NCBI RefSeq assembly: GCF_001634285.1 | Contig: NZ_CP015438.1 | Span: forward strand, 1,314,001 to 1,378,000 | DNA length: 64,000 nucleotides | Direction of reading: 5' to 3' | Source: Anoxybacillus amylolyticus | GTDB taxonomy: Bacteria > Bacillota > Bacilli > Bacillales > Anoxybacillaceae | Shown: piece by piece, positions 26,810 to 36,085 of the stretch | Numbering within the stretch: the first letter of the stretch is position 1 | Layout: the number at the start of each line of letters is the position of its first letter | Made by a program: the position numbers and the translations under genes | The notes under the pieces: generated by a model | What the model saw: the letters and a program-made list of their open reading frames with translations, nothing else | Database searches by the model: none | What the model was told of the DNA's origin: nothing

Positions 26810-27819
26810 AAAAACGAGCGTATGTGATAACGTTTTTGTTTGGAGTTATGGCGAGTTTGCTCGTTGTGTTTATCCAGCTACCGTATTATGTGACGATGCC
26901 AGGAACAGCACAAGCGCTAGAACCGCTTGTTCATGTCGAAAATGGGGATAAAGATAAAGGAAGCCTCATGTTAACAACAGTAAGAATGGGTCGAGCAAAC
27001 ATTGCAGCTTATGTGCTTTCCCATATTCGTCCGTATTACGAGCTTTATCCGTTGCAGGCGATTAAGCAAGAAGGAGAGACAGACGAGGACTATACGATTC
27101 GGCAATTGCAACTGATGGAACAATCGAAAGAAGCAGCGATTATTGTGGCGTACCAACACGCCCATAAACAGGTCACTTACCATCCACGCGGTGTATATGT
27201 GATGAGCGTTGTAAAAGGCATGCCGGCAGCACGTGTATTGCAAGTAGGAGACCGAATTATTCGAATCGATGGAAAACCAGTGAGCACTTCTGAGCAGTTG
27301 ATTGAATACGTTCGCCAAAAGAAAAAAGGAGATCGCGTTACCGTAACGTGGAAACGGGACGGAAAAGAACAGATGGCAACGCTTGAGCTTGCACCATTTC
27401 CGCAAGCTCCAAAGCAAGTTGGCCTAGGTCTTTCACCGATGACAGATTATGACGTCGAAACAGATCCACCAGTACAAATTGATTCCGAAAAAATTGGCGG
27501 TCCGTCTGCTGGGCTTATGTTTTCACTAGAAATTTATAACCAGCTAGTAGAAGAAGATATTACAAAAGGCTATAAAATCGCTGGAACTGGGACGATTAAC
27601 ATGAACGGGGAAGTTGGTCCGATTGGTGGAATTTCACAGAAAGTGGTTGCTGCCGCTGAAGCAGGGGCAGACGTTTTCTTTGCCCCAAATGAAAAAGGAG
27701 CGAAAGACTCTAATTATCGTGAAGCGGTAAAAACGGCAAAAAAAATCGGAACAACGATGAAAATTGTTCCGGTCGACACGTTCGACGAGGCGCTTCGTTA
27801 TTTGTATACATTGCATTAA
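26806..27819 (+). CDS. ylbL: YlbL, membrane-anchored PDZ and Lon-type protease
   Basis: YlbL is an extracytoplasmic protease; in B. subtilis it takes part with DdcP in clearing the division inhibitor YneA after DNA damage. The 337-residue protein has one N-terminal membrane helix (about 5-26), a PDZ domain (about 120-200, GVYVMSVVKGMPAARVLQVG) and a Lon-type (S16) proteolytic domain with the catalytic Ser234 in GGPSAG and Lys279. The start at 26806 is set by AAGGAG ten bases upstream and the ATGA overlap with ylbK. Confidence 0.94.
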   Translation: MKKRAYVITFLFGVMASLLVVFIQLPYYVTMPGTAQALEPLVHVENGDKDKGSLMLTTVRMGRANIAAYVLSHIRPYYELYPLQAIKQEGETDEDYTIRQLQLMEQSKEAAIIVAYQHAHKQVTYHPRGVYVMSVVKGMPAARVLQVGDRIIRIDGKPVSTSEQLIEYVRQKKKGDRVTVTWKRDGKEQMATLELAPFPQAPKQVGLGLSPMTDYDVETDPPVQIDSEKIGGPSAGLMFSLEIYNQLVEEDITKGYKIAGTGTINMNGEVGPIGGISQKVVAAAEAGADVFFAPNEKGAKDSNYREAVKTAKKIGTTMKIVPVDTFDEALRYLYTLH

Positions 27820-27836
27820 TAGCATACATGATTTCA

Positions 27837-29048
27837 CTAACAGGTTCGCCAATAAAGTGGTGGGGTAGCGTACTCTTCTTTGATTGCTTTTGTGCGAAGC
27901 GGTTCCGGAAAAATGGCGGTGTAGGCGGCGACCGCTTTTTTTTCTTGTGCATATATATAATCATCGCGAAGTTGAGAAACGGTGGTGACAAGCGGCAAGG
28001 AGAGCGTTTTTTTCACTTTTTTCAGATAACGCTTGCCGTTTTCATTCATGCCAAGCAGGCGAATGTATGTCGGCGTCTCGATGCCATTTGCTTGTTTTAG
28101 GAAATTCGTTAACAAATGAGTGCACGCCCGTTGTAGCCTTGTCCAAGTGTATCGTTTCGTTTTGACGGCATGAAGAAATTCGGAAAACGTGTTCGCTTCT
28201 GCAATCGCTTCGATGAGGCGATATTCGATCCCTTCCTCGATGGAAGCGATTTGCTCTAATTCGCTTCGCTCAGCGGTCAGCAGGCGGTATTTGAGCAGCG
28301 AAAAATATCGTTCCCACTCATGGAACGTACCATAGGTGGAGCAGTAATTAGCTAACGCCTCTTTTGTATAGGAGGGAACGTATGGCGCAATCGTTTCAAG
28401 TTTTTCTAATGAACCGCTAAGCGCTTTTCGAACGCTTGTTGCACTAGCGATCGACGAATGGGTAAACGATTCTTCATGATAGCCTGAAGCGATGCGCGGA
28501 ATCGTTTGTGGAACGATTGCGCGCTGTTGTTCAACGATCGCCTTCACATAGGAAAAGCCAAGAATGTTATTTGGTTTTGTTAAATCAATACCGTCGATAC
28601 GAAGCTGTTTCCATGCTTCGCTTAACGCTTGTGGATAACTTAGTCCTTTTTTTATCGCTTGGCGAATGGAAGTGTCATACTCATTTTTTCGCTTTTGTAA
28701 CGCATAAACGGTTTGGAGAAATGGAGCGATTTCCCCGTGCTCGCTTCCGAAGCAAAGCTCGCTACATTTTATTGCGTCAAGGAGTGTAACCGCCCCGCTC
28801 GCAAATCGTTCAGCGGACTGCACAGCAAACACGTAAGGGAGCTCGATGACGATATCTACCCCTGCCGATAATGCCATCGCCGTACGTGCCCATTTCGATA
28901 CGATGGCTGGTTCTCCTCTCTGTAAAAAGTTGCCGCTCATCACCGCGATAACACAATCAGCGCCTGTTTTTTGCTTTGTTTGTTCTAAATGATATAAATG
29001 CCCGTTATGAAACGGGTTGTATTCTACAACAATTCCGACCGCTTTCAT
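27837..29048 (-). CDS. tmcAL: tRNA(Met) cytidine acetate ligase TmcAL (YlbM)
   Basis: TmcAL makes N4-acetylcytidine at the wobble base of elongator tRNA-Met from acetate and ATP, via acetyl-AMP. The 403-residue protein begins [20 protein letters not shown] with the nucleotidyltransferase HxGH motif (NPFHNGH), followed by [16 protein letters not shown] and the helical C-terminal half. I chose the ATG at 29048, which has GGGGAGAAAAC upstream; the frame stays open for another 30 codons without a site. It has its own divergent promoter facing ylbN. No clear terminator hairpin is visible between it and ylbL. Confidence 0.95.
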   Translation of the reverse strand: MKAVGIVVEYNPFHNGHLYHLEQTKQKTGADCVIAVMSGNFLQRGEPAIVSKWARTAMALSAGVDIVIELPYVFAVQSAERFASGAVTLLDAIKCSELCFGSEHGEIAPFLQTVYALQKRKNEYDTSIRQAIKKGLSYPQALSEAWKQLRIDGIDLTKPNNILGFSYVKAIVEQQRAIVPQTIPRIASGYHEESFTHSSIASATSVRKALSGSLEKLETIAPYVPSYTKEALANYCSTYGTFHEWERYFSLLKYRLLTAERSELEQIASIEEGIEYRLIEAIAEANTFSEFLHAVKTKRYTWTRLQRACTHLLTNFLKQANGIETPTYIRLLGMNENGKRYLKKVKKTLSLPLVTTVSQLRDDYIYAQEKKAVAAYTAIFPEPLRTKAIKEEYATPPLYWRTC

Positions 29049-29109
29049 GTTTTCTCCCCGCTTTGTATTTTTATTGGAAACGTGGTAAATTGAATGTAAG
29101 CTGAGCATC

Positions 29110-29138
29110 ATTATACTGTAAAGAAAAAATATTGACAA
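29110..29138 (-). promoter_or_regulatory. Sigma-A promoter of tmcAL (ylbM)
   Basis: On the minus strand TTGTCA and TATAAT are separated by exactly 17 bases, followed by a leader of about 55 bases. Its -35 overlaps the -35 of the divergent ylbN promoter by five bases. Confidence 0.8.
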
Positions 29139-29160
29139 ACGAAAAAACGCACCGTATAAT
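29132..29160 (+). promoter_or_regulatory. Consensus sigma-A promoter of ylbN-rpmF
   Basis: TTGACA, 17 bases, TATAAT: a full consensus match, as expected for a ribosomal protein operon. The ATG of ylbN lies 28 bases after the -10. Confidence 0.9.
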
Positions 29161-29187
29161 TTTCTTTGTTGCCTTGAGGTGATTTTT

Positions 29188-29700
29188 ATGAAATGGTCGA
29201 TTCATCAGCTTCATCAGTTGCAGGCAAAGGGGCTGGCAATTGAAGAAACTGTCGATGTGTCTGACTTAAAACAAATCGACAAACTCATTCGCGATATTTC
29301 CCCTATCCATGTTGAAGGAAGGGCAGATATTAGCGCGACGAAATTCACGTTTCATTTAACGATTGAAGGGACGATGGTCTTGCCTTGTTCCCGGACGTTA
29401 GTGGATGTTTCTTATCCGTTTACGATTCAAACGACGGAGACGTTTTTTTTAAACGACTATGATGTGGATCCAGACGAAGATACGCATCTTGTGCAAGGAG
29501 ACTCGATTGACTTATTGCCGATTGTCAAAGAACTTGTGCTGCTAGAAATTCCGATGCAAGTATTTGCGGAACAACCGGCTGAAGGCGGTGCGCCACAAGC
29601 AGGAGTCGGTTGGGAAGTTATTACGGAGGAGCAGCTGAAAGAAAAAATCGATCCTCGTCTGGCTGGATTAGCGAAGTTTTTTGAACAAAAAGAGGAATAA
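29188..29700 (+). CDS. ylbN: YlbN, DUF177 (YceD) family protein
   Basis: A 170-residue acidic protein of the DUF177/YceD family. YceD-family proteins are nearly always encoded with rpmF, and in plants they are needed for 23S rRNA accumulation, so a role in ribosome assembly is likely but not proven here. Visible features are [14 protein letters not shown] (usual CxRxL stretch) and a C-terminal [20 protein letters not shown]. The ATG at 29188 has GAGGTG eight bases upstream; the in-frame GTG at 29179 lies inside that site. It is the first gene of ylbN-rpmF. Confidence 0.94.
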   Translation: MKWSIHQLHQLQAKGLAIEETVDVSDLKQIDKLIRDISPIHVEGRADISATKFTFHLTIEGTMVLPCSRTLVDVSYPFTIQTTETFFLNDYDVDPDEDTHLVQGDSIDLLPIVKELVLLEIPMQVFAEQPAEGGAPQAGVGWEVITEEQLKEKIDPRLAGLAKFFEQKEE

Positions 29701-29754
29701 ACCGGATGCTCCGGCTTTCCTAAGATGTGAAATCCTGTTAAGGAGGTGGAAATA

Positions 29755-29928
29755 ATGGCTGTACCTTTTAGAAGAACATCAAAAACGAAAAAAAGAATGC
29801 GTCGCACACACTTCAAATTGCAAGTTCCTGGCATGGTAGAATGCCCAAATTGCGGTGAAATGAAATTAGCTCACCGCGTATGCAAAGCTTGCGGAACTTA
29901 CAAAGGAAAAGACGTTGTGAACAAATAA
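29755..29928 (+). CDS. rpmF: 50S ribosomal protein L32
   Basis: A 57-residue basic protein starting [19 protein letters not shown], with a zinc ribbon of two CxxC pairs (CPNCG and CKACG). This is the zinc-binding form of L32. The ATG at 29755 follows AAGGAGGTGG; two extra in-frame codons upstream would overlap that site. A strong terminator lies directly after it. Confidence 0.98.
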   Translation: MAVPFRRTSKTKKRMRRTHFKLQVPGMVECPNCGEMKLAHRVCKACGTYKGKDVVNK

Positions 29929-29930
29929 TG

Positions 29931-29971
29931 AAAAAGCGAGCGTGAGGAAACTTCCTTACGCTCGCTTTTTG
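29931..29971 (+). terminator. Terminator of ylbN-rpmF
   Basis: AAAAAGCGAGCGT and ACGCTCGCTTTTT form a long stem with an inner AGGA/TCCT pair and small loop, followed by the T run. Confidence 0.92.
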
Positions 29972-30026
29972 TTAGAAGGAAAATGAACAAGAACAGCCAA
30001 CATATATAGGGAGGGAGGGTTAGAAA

Positions 30027-30791
30027 ATGAGTTCAGTGTTATTGGAACGAGATTATGATGGCATTGTTTGGTTTACGATTAATCGACCAGAAAAACGAAA
30101 CGCGATTAATGATGAGGTGATGGATGCGCTACAAGATACGATTCGGCTCGTAGAAGAAAATGATAAAGTGAAAGTGCTTGTCATTACCGGAGCCGGCGAT
30201 CAGGCGTTTTGCTCGGGAGGCGATTTAAGCGAATTTCACCATCTGCATACGAAAGAAGAAGCGTATCGCATGTTGTCGAAAATGGGCACTATTTTATATT
30301 CGTTGTTAACGCTTTCTAAGCCGACGGTTGCTTTATTAAATGGGATGGCGGTCGGCGGTGGTTGCGAGCTGGCAACTGCTTGCGACTTTCGATATGCTAA
30401 ACAAGGCATTAAAGCGGGGTTTATCCAAGGGACGTTAGGCATTACAACCGGCTGGGGCGGAGCAAGCATGTTGTTTGAAAAATTGCCATATGCGTATGCA
30501 CTCGACCTTTTATTGCGAGCCGAGCGGGTGCCGATTGAAAAAATGGTGGAGTATGGATGGGTTCATGCGTTGCTTACAGAAGAAAATAGAAAAGAACAGT
30601 GTCGTAAGCTGCTCTCTCCGTATTTAGCTCAATCGGTGCCTGTACTTCGTTCATATAAACAGTATGCCGTGAAAAAATGGAAGACAGACGAGTTTCGCAC
30701 CAAATTTTTCGCGGAAATCGAGCAATGTGCCGTTCTTTGGGAGTCGGAGGAACATGAAGAAGCAGTGCGAACTTTTTTAAATCGAAAATGA
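30027..30791 (+). CDS. Enoyl-CoA hydratase/isomerase family protein
   Basis: A 254-residue crotonase-fold protein. It has the N-terminal INRPEKRNAINDEVMDAL, the oxyanion-hole stretch SGGDLSEF, and AVGGGCELATACDFRYA. The position where hydratases carry the first catalytic Glu reads IQGTLGITTGWGGAS, so the usual Glu is not obvious and the exact reaction cannot be assigned. It stands alone between the rpmF terminator and ylbO, and I do not recall this gene in B. subtilis at this place. GGGAGGGAGG precedes the start. Confidence 0.88.
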   Translation: MSSVLLERDYDGIVWFTINRPEKRNAINDEVMDALQDTIRLVEENDKVKVLVITGAGDQAFCSGGDLSEFHHLHTKEEAYRMLSKMGTILYSLLTLSKPTVALLNGMAVGGGCELATACDFRYAKQGIKAGFIQGTLGITTGWGGASMLFEKLPYAYALDLLLRAERVPIEKMVEYGWVHALLTEENRKEQCRKLLSPYLAQSVPVLRSYKQYAVKKWKTDEFRTKFFAEIEQCAVLWESEEHEEAVRTFLNRK

Positions 30792-30800
30792 CTTTCCTCT

Positions 30801-30828
30801 TCTATCTTTTCTACTAGTCGCATACATA
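30801..30828 (+). promoter_or_regulatory. Candidate sigma-E promoter of ylbO
   Basis: CATACATA at 30821 fits the sigma-E -10 (CATACAHT) except at the last base, and CTATCTT at 30802 is a fair -35 (KMATATT) with a spacer of about 12-13 bases. ylbO is a mother-cell gene in B. subtilis, which supports this reading. Confidence 0.5.
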
Positions 30829-30858
30829 TAGTGAAAAAAGCGACTGGGGGGAAGGGAA

Positions 30859-31443
30859 ATGACGAATGTGCGCCAAGATGCATGGACACAAGACGAAGAT
30901 TTATTGTTAGCGGAGGTAGTGTTGCGTCATATTCGTGAAGGTGGGACGCAGCTGCAAGCGTTTGAAGAAGTAGGGAGACGTCTGTCGCGCACCGCAGCTG
31001 CTTGTGGCTTTCGCTGGAATTCGTATGTACGGAAACAGTATCAAGAAGCGATTGAATTGGCGAAAAAGCAGCGGAAAGAAAAACGGAAACATGAAAAAGC
31101 GCCGCAAAAAGAAGAGCGAGAAGGAGAACAAGCAAAAGTGACGTGGCAAGACGTCATTGCCTTTTTGCAATCATCTCAGCAATCGTTTACTCATTACCAG
31201 CATGTTGCGGATGAAAATCGGGCACTAAAACGGGATATGGAACAACTGCAACAAATGGTCACAAAGCTACAAATGGAAAAAGAGCATCTTCAAAAAGAGT
31301 TGAACACGATGAAGGAAGATTACCAAACGCTTATTGGCATTATGGAACGCGCGCGCAAAATGGTTGTTCTCGAGGAAGAACAAGCGAAAAAAATGAAATT
31401 CCAAATGGATCGGAACGGAAATCTTGAAAAACTAGAAAAATAA
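30859..31443 (+). CDS. ylbO: RsfA-family transcriptional regulator YlbO
   Basis: A 194-residue DNA-binding protein. The N-terminal 60 residues ([20 protein letters not shown] to [17 protein letters not shown]) form a Myb/SANT-like helix-turn-helix as in RsfA and PrsA-type sporulation regulators. The rest is a highly charged coiled coil (about 60-190), probably for dimerisation. RsfA tunes forespore transcription, while YlbO is expressed in the mother cell in B. subtilis. GGGGGGAAGGG precedes the ATG. It forms a single-gene unit ending in a terminator. Confidence 0.9.
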   Translation: MTNVRQDAWTQDEDLLLAEVVLRHIREGGTQLQAFEEVGRRLSRTAAACGFRWNSYVRKQYQEAIELAKKQRKEKRKHEKAPQKEEREGEQAKVTWQDVIAFLQSSQQSFTHYQHVADENRALKRDMEQLQQMVTKLQMEKEHLQKELNTMKEDYQTLIGIMERARKMVVLEEEQAKKMKFQMDRNGNLEKLEK

Positions 31444-31449
31444 CGAGCC

Positions 31450-31475
31450 AGCTGGTCGATTTCGATCAGCTTTTT
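31450..31475 (+). terminator. Terminator of ylbO
   Basis: GCTGGTCG and CGATCAGC form an 8-bp stem including one G-T pair, followed by TTTTT. Confidence 0.8.
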
Positions 31476-31545
31476 CTATTAACGGACAGATGAGAAATTT
31501 GGTAAAATAGGCGCAAGGGCTGTTTCGGAGAAAGTGGGGAAGTTG

Positions 31546-32436
31546 ATGATGAGAATAGGTATCATTGGCGGTGGAGCGATTGGGCTTTTACTCGCTGCTT
31601 ATTTATCGCCGCATTTTGAAGTGACCGTTTATACGCGGCGGCAAGGACAGGCCAACCGGTTAAACGAGCAACAATTGCGCTTTTGCAAACAAGGGACGGA
31701 ACAACGTATCCACGTTCGTGCTGCGTTGTTTGGCGAACAAGCAGCGCAGGAGGACATATTATTTATTACGGTGAAACAATACGATCTTTCCGCTGTACTT
31801 TCGCAGCTGAAAAACGTGCCTTCTACTACAACGTTACTATTTTTGCAAAACGGAATGAGCCATCTTCGACTATTGTCCCAATGGAAAGAGCAAAACATTG
31901 TATTAGGAGTCGTTGAACACGGAGCGCTGAAACATGATGATCGTACAGTGGAACATACCGGGATGGGAAAAATGACGCTTTCTTTGTTTCAAGGAAGACT
32001 CGGACAAGTCGAGAAGTTATTAGATGGGAAAATTCCCCATTTCCCAATTGAATATACAGACGATTGGCGGACGATGGTAACGAACAAATTAGTCGTCAAT
32101 GCGGTTATTAATCCGTTGACGGCCATTTTGCGCATCCAAAATGGTGAACTGGTTCGCGTTCCAGAATATATGGAAATGATGAAACAATTGTTTGCCGAAG
32201 TTTGCGAATCGCTAGCGTTATCGAACAGAGAAAGCGCATGGCAGCGCATTGTAGCCATTTGTGAGAAAACAGCAGCTAATTGCTCGTCGATGCTATCAGA
32301 TATCAAGCATAGGCGAAAAACGGAAATAGAAGCGATTTTAGGCTATGTGCTTGAGGAAGGAAAAAAAAGAGGGGTAGCAACCTCGCTTTGCCAGTTTTTA
32401 TTTTATGCGGTGAAAGGAATGGAGAAGCATGGGTAA
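31546..32436 (+). CDS. panE: 2-dehydropantoate 2-reductase
   Basis: Ketopantoate reductase makes pantoate with NADPH for pantothenate and coenzyme A synthesis. The roughly 296-residue protein has an N-terminal Rossmann fold (IGIIGGGAIGLLLAAYL), FITVKQYDLSAVLSQL in the middle, and the C-terminal helical domain with NKLVVNAVINPLTAIL (catalytic Lys) and SMLSDIKHRRKTEIEAILGY. ATG 31546 follows GGGGAAGTTG; the next ATG, three bases on, is equally possible. Its stop overlaps the next gene by eight bases. Synteny suggests YlbQ; ylbP is not present. Confidence 0.93.
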   Translation: MMRIGIIGGGAIGLLLAAYLSPHFEVTVYTRRQGQANRLNEQQLRFCKQGTEQRIHVRAALFGEQAAQEDILFITVKQYDLSAVLSQLKNVPSTTTLLFLQNGMSHLRLLSQWKEQNIVLGVVEHGALKHDDRTVEHTGMGKMTLSLFQGRLGQVEKLLDGKIPHFPIEYTDDWRTMVTNKLVVNAVINPLTAILRIQNGELVRVPEYMEMMKQLFAEVCESLALSNRESAWQRIVAICEKTAANCSSMLSDIKHRRKTEIEAILGYVLEEGKKRGVATSLCQFLFYAVKGMEKHG

Positions 32437-32812
32437 CATTGTTGCACATATAACTGCAGCGTTCGTGACACTTCCAATATTGGCGTTTTTGGTTATCTAT
32501 TTCATCGCAAGAAAATGGACAAGGAAAAAGAAAAAATCGTTTTATGTGGCGATTAATGTGTCGACATTCTTTTTTATTGTAGCTGTCCATTTTTTTATCG
32601 TGGCGATTTGGGGAAAATCGTATTTTTCAGTCATGCTTATTAGTTTGCTTTTGCTTCACTTAGTATTTGTTATTGGATATTGGAAGAAAAAAGGGGACAT
32701 ACATATTCCAACGATTTTTCGCTTATTTTGGCGATTTAGTTTTCTTTTGTTTTTCTTTCTTTACGTAGGACTGCTTAGTTACGGGATTTTCATGCGAGTG
32801 ACGAATCTGTAA
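32429..32812 (+). CDS. DUF3397 family membrane protein
   Basis: A 127-residue protein with four hydrophobic helices separated by basic loops (RKWTRKKKKSF, YWKKKGD). Size and position immediately upstream of bshC match the DUF3397 family of Bacillaceae. Function is unknown. The ATG lies inside the end of panE in another frame with an eight-base overlap, so translation is likely coupled. AAAGGAATGGAG is upstream. Confidence 0.85.
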   Translation: MGNIVAHITAAFVTLPILAFLVIYFIARKWTRKKKKSFYVAINVSTFFFIVAVHFFIVAIWGKSYFSVMLISLLLLHLVFVIGYWKKKGDIHIPTIFRLFWRFSFLLFFFLYVGLLSYGIFMRVTNL

Positions 32813-32843
32813 GCGCATATTTTTTCATTTTCCGATGGAAGCG

Positions 32844-32852
32844 TGGTATAAT
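32844..32852 (+). promoter_or_regulatory. Candidate extended -10 promoter of bshC
   Basis: TGGTATAAT is a perfect extended -10. The -35 (TTCATT, 17 bases upstream) is weak, as expected for this promoter type. It lies 40 bases before bshC. Confidence 0.55.
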
Positions 32853-32892
32853 CAGGAAAGACCATTATGAACGAGAAAGGAAGTTTTTTCAG

Positions 32893-34515
32893 ATGGAGAT
32901 AGGTGAAATCGATTTAGGGGCAACGAATCCGCTAGCCACTGACTATATGGCAGGGACGTTTTCAGTCGAAAAAGGGTTTTCATATAACTTAAAAACGAAC
33001 GATGTGTTTTCGCAAAGAGCGCGTGACATTCGCGAACGAATATACCCGCGACAATTGCTCGTCGACCATTTGCTTACGTATCATAAAACGTTGCAAGCGA
33101 GCCAAAAAACGTTTGCAAACATTCAAAAACTAGCAAATCAGGAAAGCGTAGTCGTCATCGGCGGGCAGCAAGCCGGGCTGTTGACTGGTCCTCTCTATAC
33201 GATTTATAAAATCATATCGATTATTCAGCTTGCGAAAGAACAAGAAGCGCAACTTGGTGTACCAGTTATCCCAGTCTTTTGGATTGCTGGAGAAGACCAC
33301 GATATAGCGGAAATTGACCACGTATACATCGCGGAAAATGGAATGATTCAGAAACGGACGTACCCGCATGGCATTCGGGAGAAGCGCATGGCTTCAGAAT
33401 GTATCATCGACCGAGCATTGTGTAAGAAGTGGTTAAGAGAAGTCGTAGAAACATATGGGGAAACAGAAACGACGAATGATCTGCTTCGCTTTTTCGACGA
33501 TTGCTTAGAGCAAGCAGCGACGTTTGTCGATTTTTTTGCGGCGATTGTGCTTCGGTTGTTTGCCAAAGAAGGGTTAGTAGTGGTGGATGCTGCTCATCGA
33601 GAATTGCGAACGATAGAGAGCGAATTTTTTGCTTCGCTCATTACACGCCATCAAGATGTGACGAACGCGGTGCTTTTACAGCAAGAGCGACTAGCAGAAC
33701 TCGGGTATCAAAAAGCGATTAGGATCAACTCGTTGTGTGCCAATCTTTTTTACTATGATGGAAAAGAGCGGTGGCTGCTAGAGTATGAGGAAGGAAAGTT
33801 CTACAACAAAAAAGGCGGCATTCAGTTTTCACAAGAAGAACTATTATTGCTGGCGCAAACAGAACCACACAAATTAAGCAGCAACGTCGTCACGCGACCG
33901 TTAATGCAAGAATATTTATTTCCGACGCTTGCGTTTATTGCTGGTCCTGGGGAGATTGCGTATTGGGCTGAACTGAAAGAAGCGTTTCCGCTGTTCGGCT
34001 ACACGATGCCCCCAGTCGTTCCACGCTTTACTATCACATTAGTGGAGCGCTCGATTCAAACGGATTTGCAAGAATTAGGACTGACGGTAGAACAAGTATT
34101 ACAAGGAAAAGTGGATGCGGCGAAAGCGGAATGGAGAAGCCGGCAAATCAACTATCCGCTCGATGAAATGGTTCTAGCTGCAAAAGCGAGAGTGGAAGAA
34201 GTTCATCGACCGTTGCGAGAAATCGGCATGGAAATCGATCGCGGGTTAGCGAATGTTTTGACGAAAAATGCCGCTTTCCTTCAGGCACAAATCGATTTCC
34301 TTCACCAAACGTTGCAACGGGCGATCGAGAGAAAATATGACGTAGAGTGGAGAAAGTTTGCCCGCATCGAAACGTCGTTATGGCCGAATAAAGCGCCTCA
34401 AGAGCGGGTTTGGAACGTTTTCTATTATATAAATAAATACGGGTTTGATTTTCTGCCTCGCCTCACACAGCTTCGTTACGAATGGAACAATTTGCATAAA
34501 ATTGTATATGTATAA
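32893..34515 (+). CDS. bshC: Bacillithiol synthesis cysteine ligase BshC
   Basis: BshC adds cysteine to glucosaminyl-malate in the last step of bacillithiol synthesis, the main low-molecular-weight thiol of bacilli. The 540-residue protein matches the family in length, with VVIGGQQAGLLTGPLYTIYK (about 86-105), FWIAGEDHDIAEIDHVY (about 134-150) and a C-terminal coiled coil, ending RLTQLRYEWNNLHKIVYV. It stands before the dcw cluster, as in B. subtilis (yllA), but is followed here by rsmH instead of mraZ. The start has GAAAGGAAG upstream and a terminator follows. Confidence 0.95.
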   Translation: MEIGEIDLGATNPLATDYMAGTFSVEKGFSYNLKTNDVFSQRARDIRERIYPRQLLVDHLLTYHKTLQASQKTFANIQKLANQESVVVIGGQQAGLLTGPLYTIYKIISIIQLAKEQEAQLGVPVIPVFWIAGEDHDIAEIDHVYIAENGMIQKRTYPHGIREKRMASECIIDRALCKKWLREVVETYGETETTNDLLRFFDDCLEQAATFVDFFAAIVLRLFAKEGLVVVDAAHRELRTIESEFFASLITRHQDVTNAVLLQQERLAELGYQKAIRINSLCANLFYYDGKERWLLEYEEGKFYNKKGGIQFSQEELLLLAQTEPHKLSSNVVTRPLMQEYLFPTLAFIAGPGEIAYWAELKEAFPLFGYTMPPVVPRFTITLVERSIQTDLQELGLTVEQVLQGKVDAAKAEWRSRQINYPLDEMVLAAKARVEEVHRPLREIGMEIDRGLANVLTKNAAFLQAQIDFLHQTLQRAIERKYDVEWRKFARIETSLWPNKAPQERVWNVFYYINKYGFDFLPRLTQLRYEWNNLHKIVYV

Positions 34516-34531
34516 CAGAAAACGTCGAACG

Positions 34532-34561
34532 AAAAATCCTGTATTATACAGGATTTTTTTT
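34532..34561 (+). terminator. Terminator of bshC
   Basis: AAAAATCCTGTA and TACAGGATTTTT form a 12-bp stem with a three-base loop and a T run of eight. It closes the bshC transcript before rsmH. Confidence 0.92.
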
Positions 34562-34778
34562 GGGGAACGAGAATAGTACAGAAAGAATAAAACTATGGGA
34601 ATAAAAGTAAAATAAATGTTCATTTTGACGGATAGAATCATCAGACGAAAAACGACAAAATAAAACAGAACAAGACGATTTTTTACAGAAAACACCTAAA
34701 AATTTGTTTAATTTTGTTGTATAATAAATGAACAGCACACATAGAAGGACAGACAACACGAAAAAAGGTGGTGAGACG
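34562..34778 (+). promoter_or_regulatory. AT-rich leader of the dcw cluster
   Basis: About 215 very AT-rich bases with no gene; mraZ, normally here, is absent. TATAAT at 34720-34725 is a good -10 for the rsmH-ftsL-pbpB unit, but its -35 is weak. I see none of the direct repeats (TGGGN type) to which MraZ binds. Confidence 0.5.
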
Positions 34779-35708
34779 GTGTTTCAACATACGACAGTCT
34801 TATTAAAAGAAACCGTAGATGGATTGCAAATAAAGCCTGACGGCGTTTACGTCGATTGTACACTTGGCGGCGGAGGGCATAGCGAATATTTGCTTTCAAA
34901 GCTTTCTAAAGGGCGATTATTTGCCTTTGACCAAGATGAGGTAGCGATTGAGCATGCGAAACAAAAACTAGCACGCTACGAGCAGCAAGTGACGTTCATT
35001 AAAAGCAATTTTCGTTTTTTAGCTGCAAAACTAGCGGAATATGGCGTTCATGAAGTGGACGGCATTTTGTTTGACCTCGGTGTTTCTTCGCCGCAATTAG
35101 ATACGCCAGAACGAGGCTTCAGCTATCATCACAATGCGCCGCTCGATATGCGGATGAATCGCGACGAGCCGTTAACGGCATACGATATTGTCAATACGTG
35201 GTCATATGAGAAGCTCGTACATATTTTCTTTCATTATGGGGAAGAAAAGTTTTCAAAACAAGTAGCTCGAAAAATTGAAGCGGCACGAAAACAACAACCG
35301 ATTGAAACAACGGGAGAACTTGTTGAATTGATTAAAGAAGCGATTCCAGCACCAGCTCGAAGAAGCGGTGGACATCCAGCAAAACGGATTTTTCAGGCGA
35401 TTCGAATTGCGGTGAACGATGAACTACAGGCGTTTCAAGAGGCGATTGAGCAAGCCATTGATTTATTAGCACCGGGAGGAAGAATTAGCGTTATTACATT
35501 CCATTCTTTAGAAGACCGCATTTGCAAAGTGACTTTTAAAGAAGCAAGTGAAGGACCAAAACTACCTCCGGGGTTGCCAATGATTCCTGAGCAGTACAAG
35601 CCAAAGTTAAAACTTATTACGAAAAAGCCAATCGTTCCATCGGAAGAGGAACTCGCGACAAACAATCGCGCTCGCTCTGCGAAATTGCGCATCGCGGAAA
35701 AATTGTAG
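34779..35708 (+). CDS. rsmH: 16S rRNA (cytosine-1402-N4)-methyltransferase RsmH
   Basis: RsmH (MraW) methylates C1402 of 16S rRNA in the decoding centre. The 309-residue protein has the SAM motif [14 protein letters not shown] (about 30-43), the [14 protein letters not shown] motif (about 100-115) and the C-terminal [12 protein letters not shown]. The GTG at 34779 gives the family N-terminus ([16 protein letters not shown]) and has GGTGGTG five bases upstream; the frame is open to 34728 without a site. It is the first gene of the cluster here. Confidence 0.96.
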   Translation: MFQHTTVLLKETVDGLQIKPDGVYVDCTLGGGGHSEYLLSKLSKGRLFAFDQDEVAIEHAKQKLARYEQQVTFIKSNFRFLAAKLAEYGVHEVDGILFDLGVSSPQLDTPERGFSYHHNAPLDMRMNRDEPLTAYDIVNTWSYEKLVHIFFHYGEEKFSKQVARKIEAARKQQPIETTGELVELIKEAIPAPARRSGGHPAKRIFQAIRIAVNDELQAFQEAIEQAIDLLAPGGRISVITFHSLEDRICKVTFKEASEGPKLPPGLPMIPEQYKPKLKLITKKPIVPSEEELATNNRARSAKLRIAEKL

Positions 35709-35725
35709 AAGAGGGAGGGAAATAT

Positions 35726-36079
35726 GTGAGCAATACAGCAGTTAAAATTCAAGAGAAACAGCGCCAGCAGCCGTCTGTTCGTCCGAAAATCAAACGAAAA
35801 CGGAAATTTCGTTTGACGTTAGCAGAGAAGCTTCTTTTCGTTTCATTCTTTTTATTCGCTGTGTACGCATCTGTTCAAATCGTTTCCAACCAAGTTTCCA
35901 TTTATCAAGTAAATAAACATATTCAACAACTAGAAGGGGCGATTGACGGACAAAAAAAACATAACAACGAGTTATACGTCGAAGTTCAGCAATTAAGCAC
36001 GTATGAGCGCATTTTAGAAAAGGCGAAGGAACTAGGACTATCGTTAAACGAAAATAACGTAAAAGTTGTACAGGAATGA
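35726..36079 (+). CDS. ftsL: Cell division protein FtsL
   Basis: FtsL is a bitopic division protein that forms a trimeric coiled-coil complex with DivIC and DivIB and regulates the septal wall synthase FtsW-PBP2B. The 117-residue protein has a basic cytosolic tail (KRKRKFRLTLAEK), one membrane helix (about 35-53, LLFVSFFLFAVYASVQIV) and a coiled coil (about 60-105). GTG start behind GGGAGGG. Located between rsmH and pbpB with short gaps. Confidence 0.93.
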   Translation: MSNTAVKIQEKQRQQPSVRPKIKRKRKFRLTLAEKLLFVSFFLFAVYASVQIVSNQVSIYQVNKHIQQLEGAIDGQKKHNNELYVEVQQLSTYERILEKAKELGLSLNENNVKVVQE

Positions 36080-36085
36080 TGGGCG

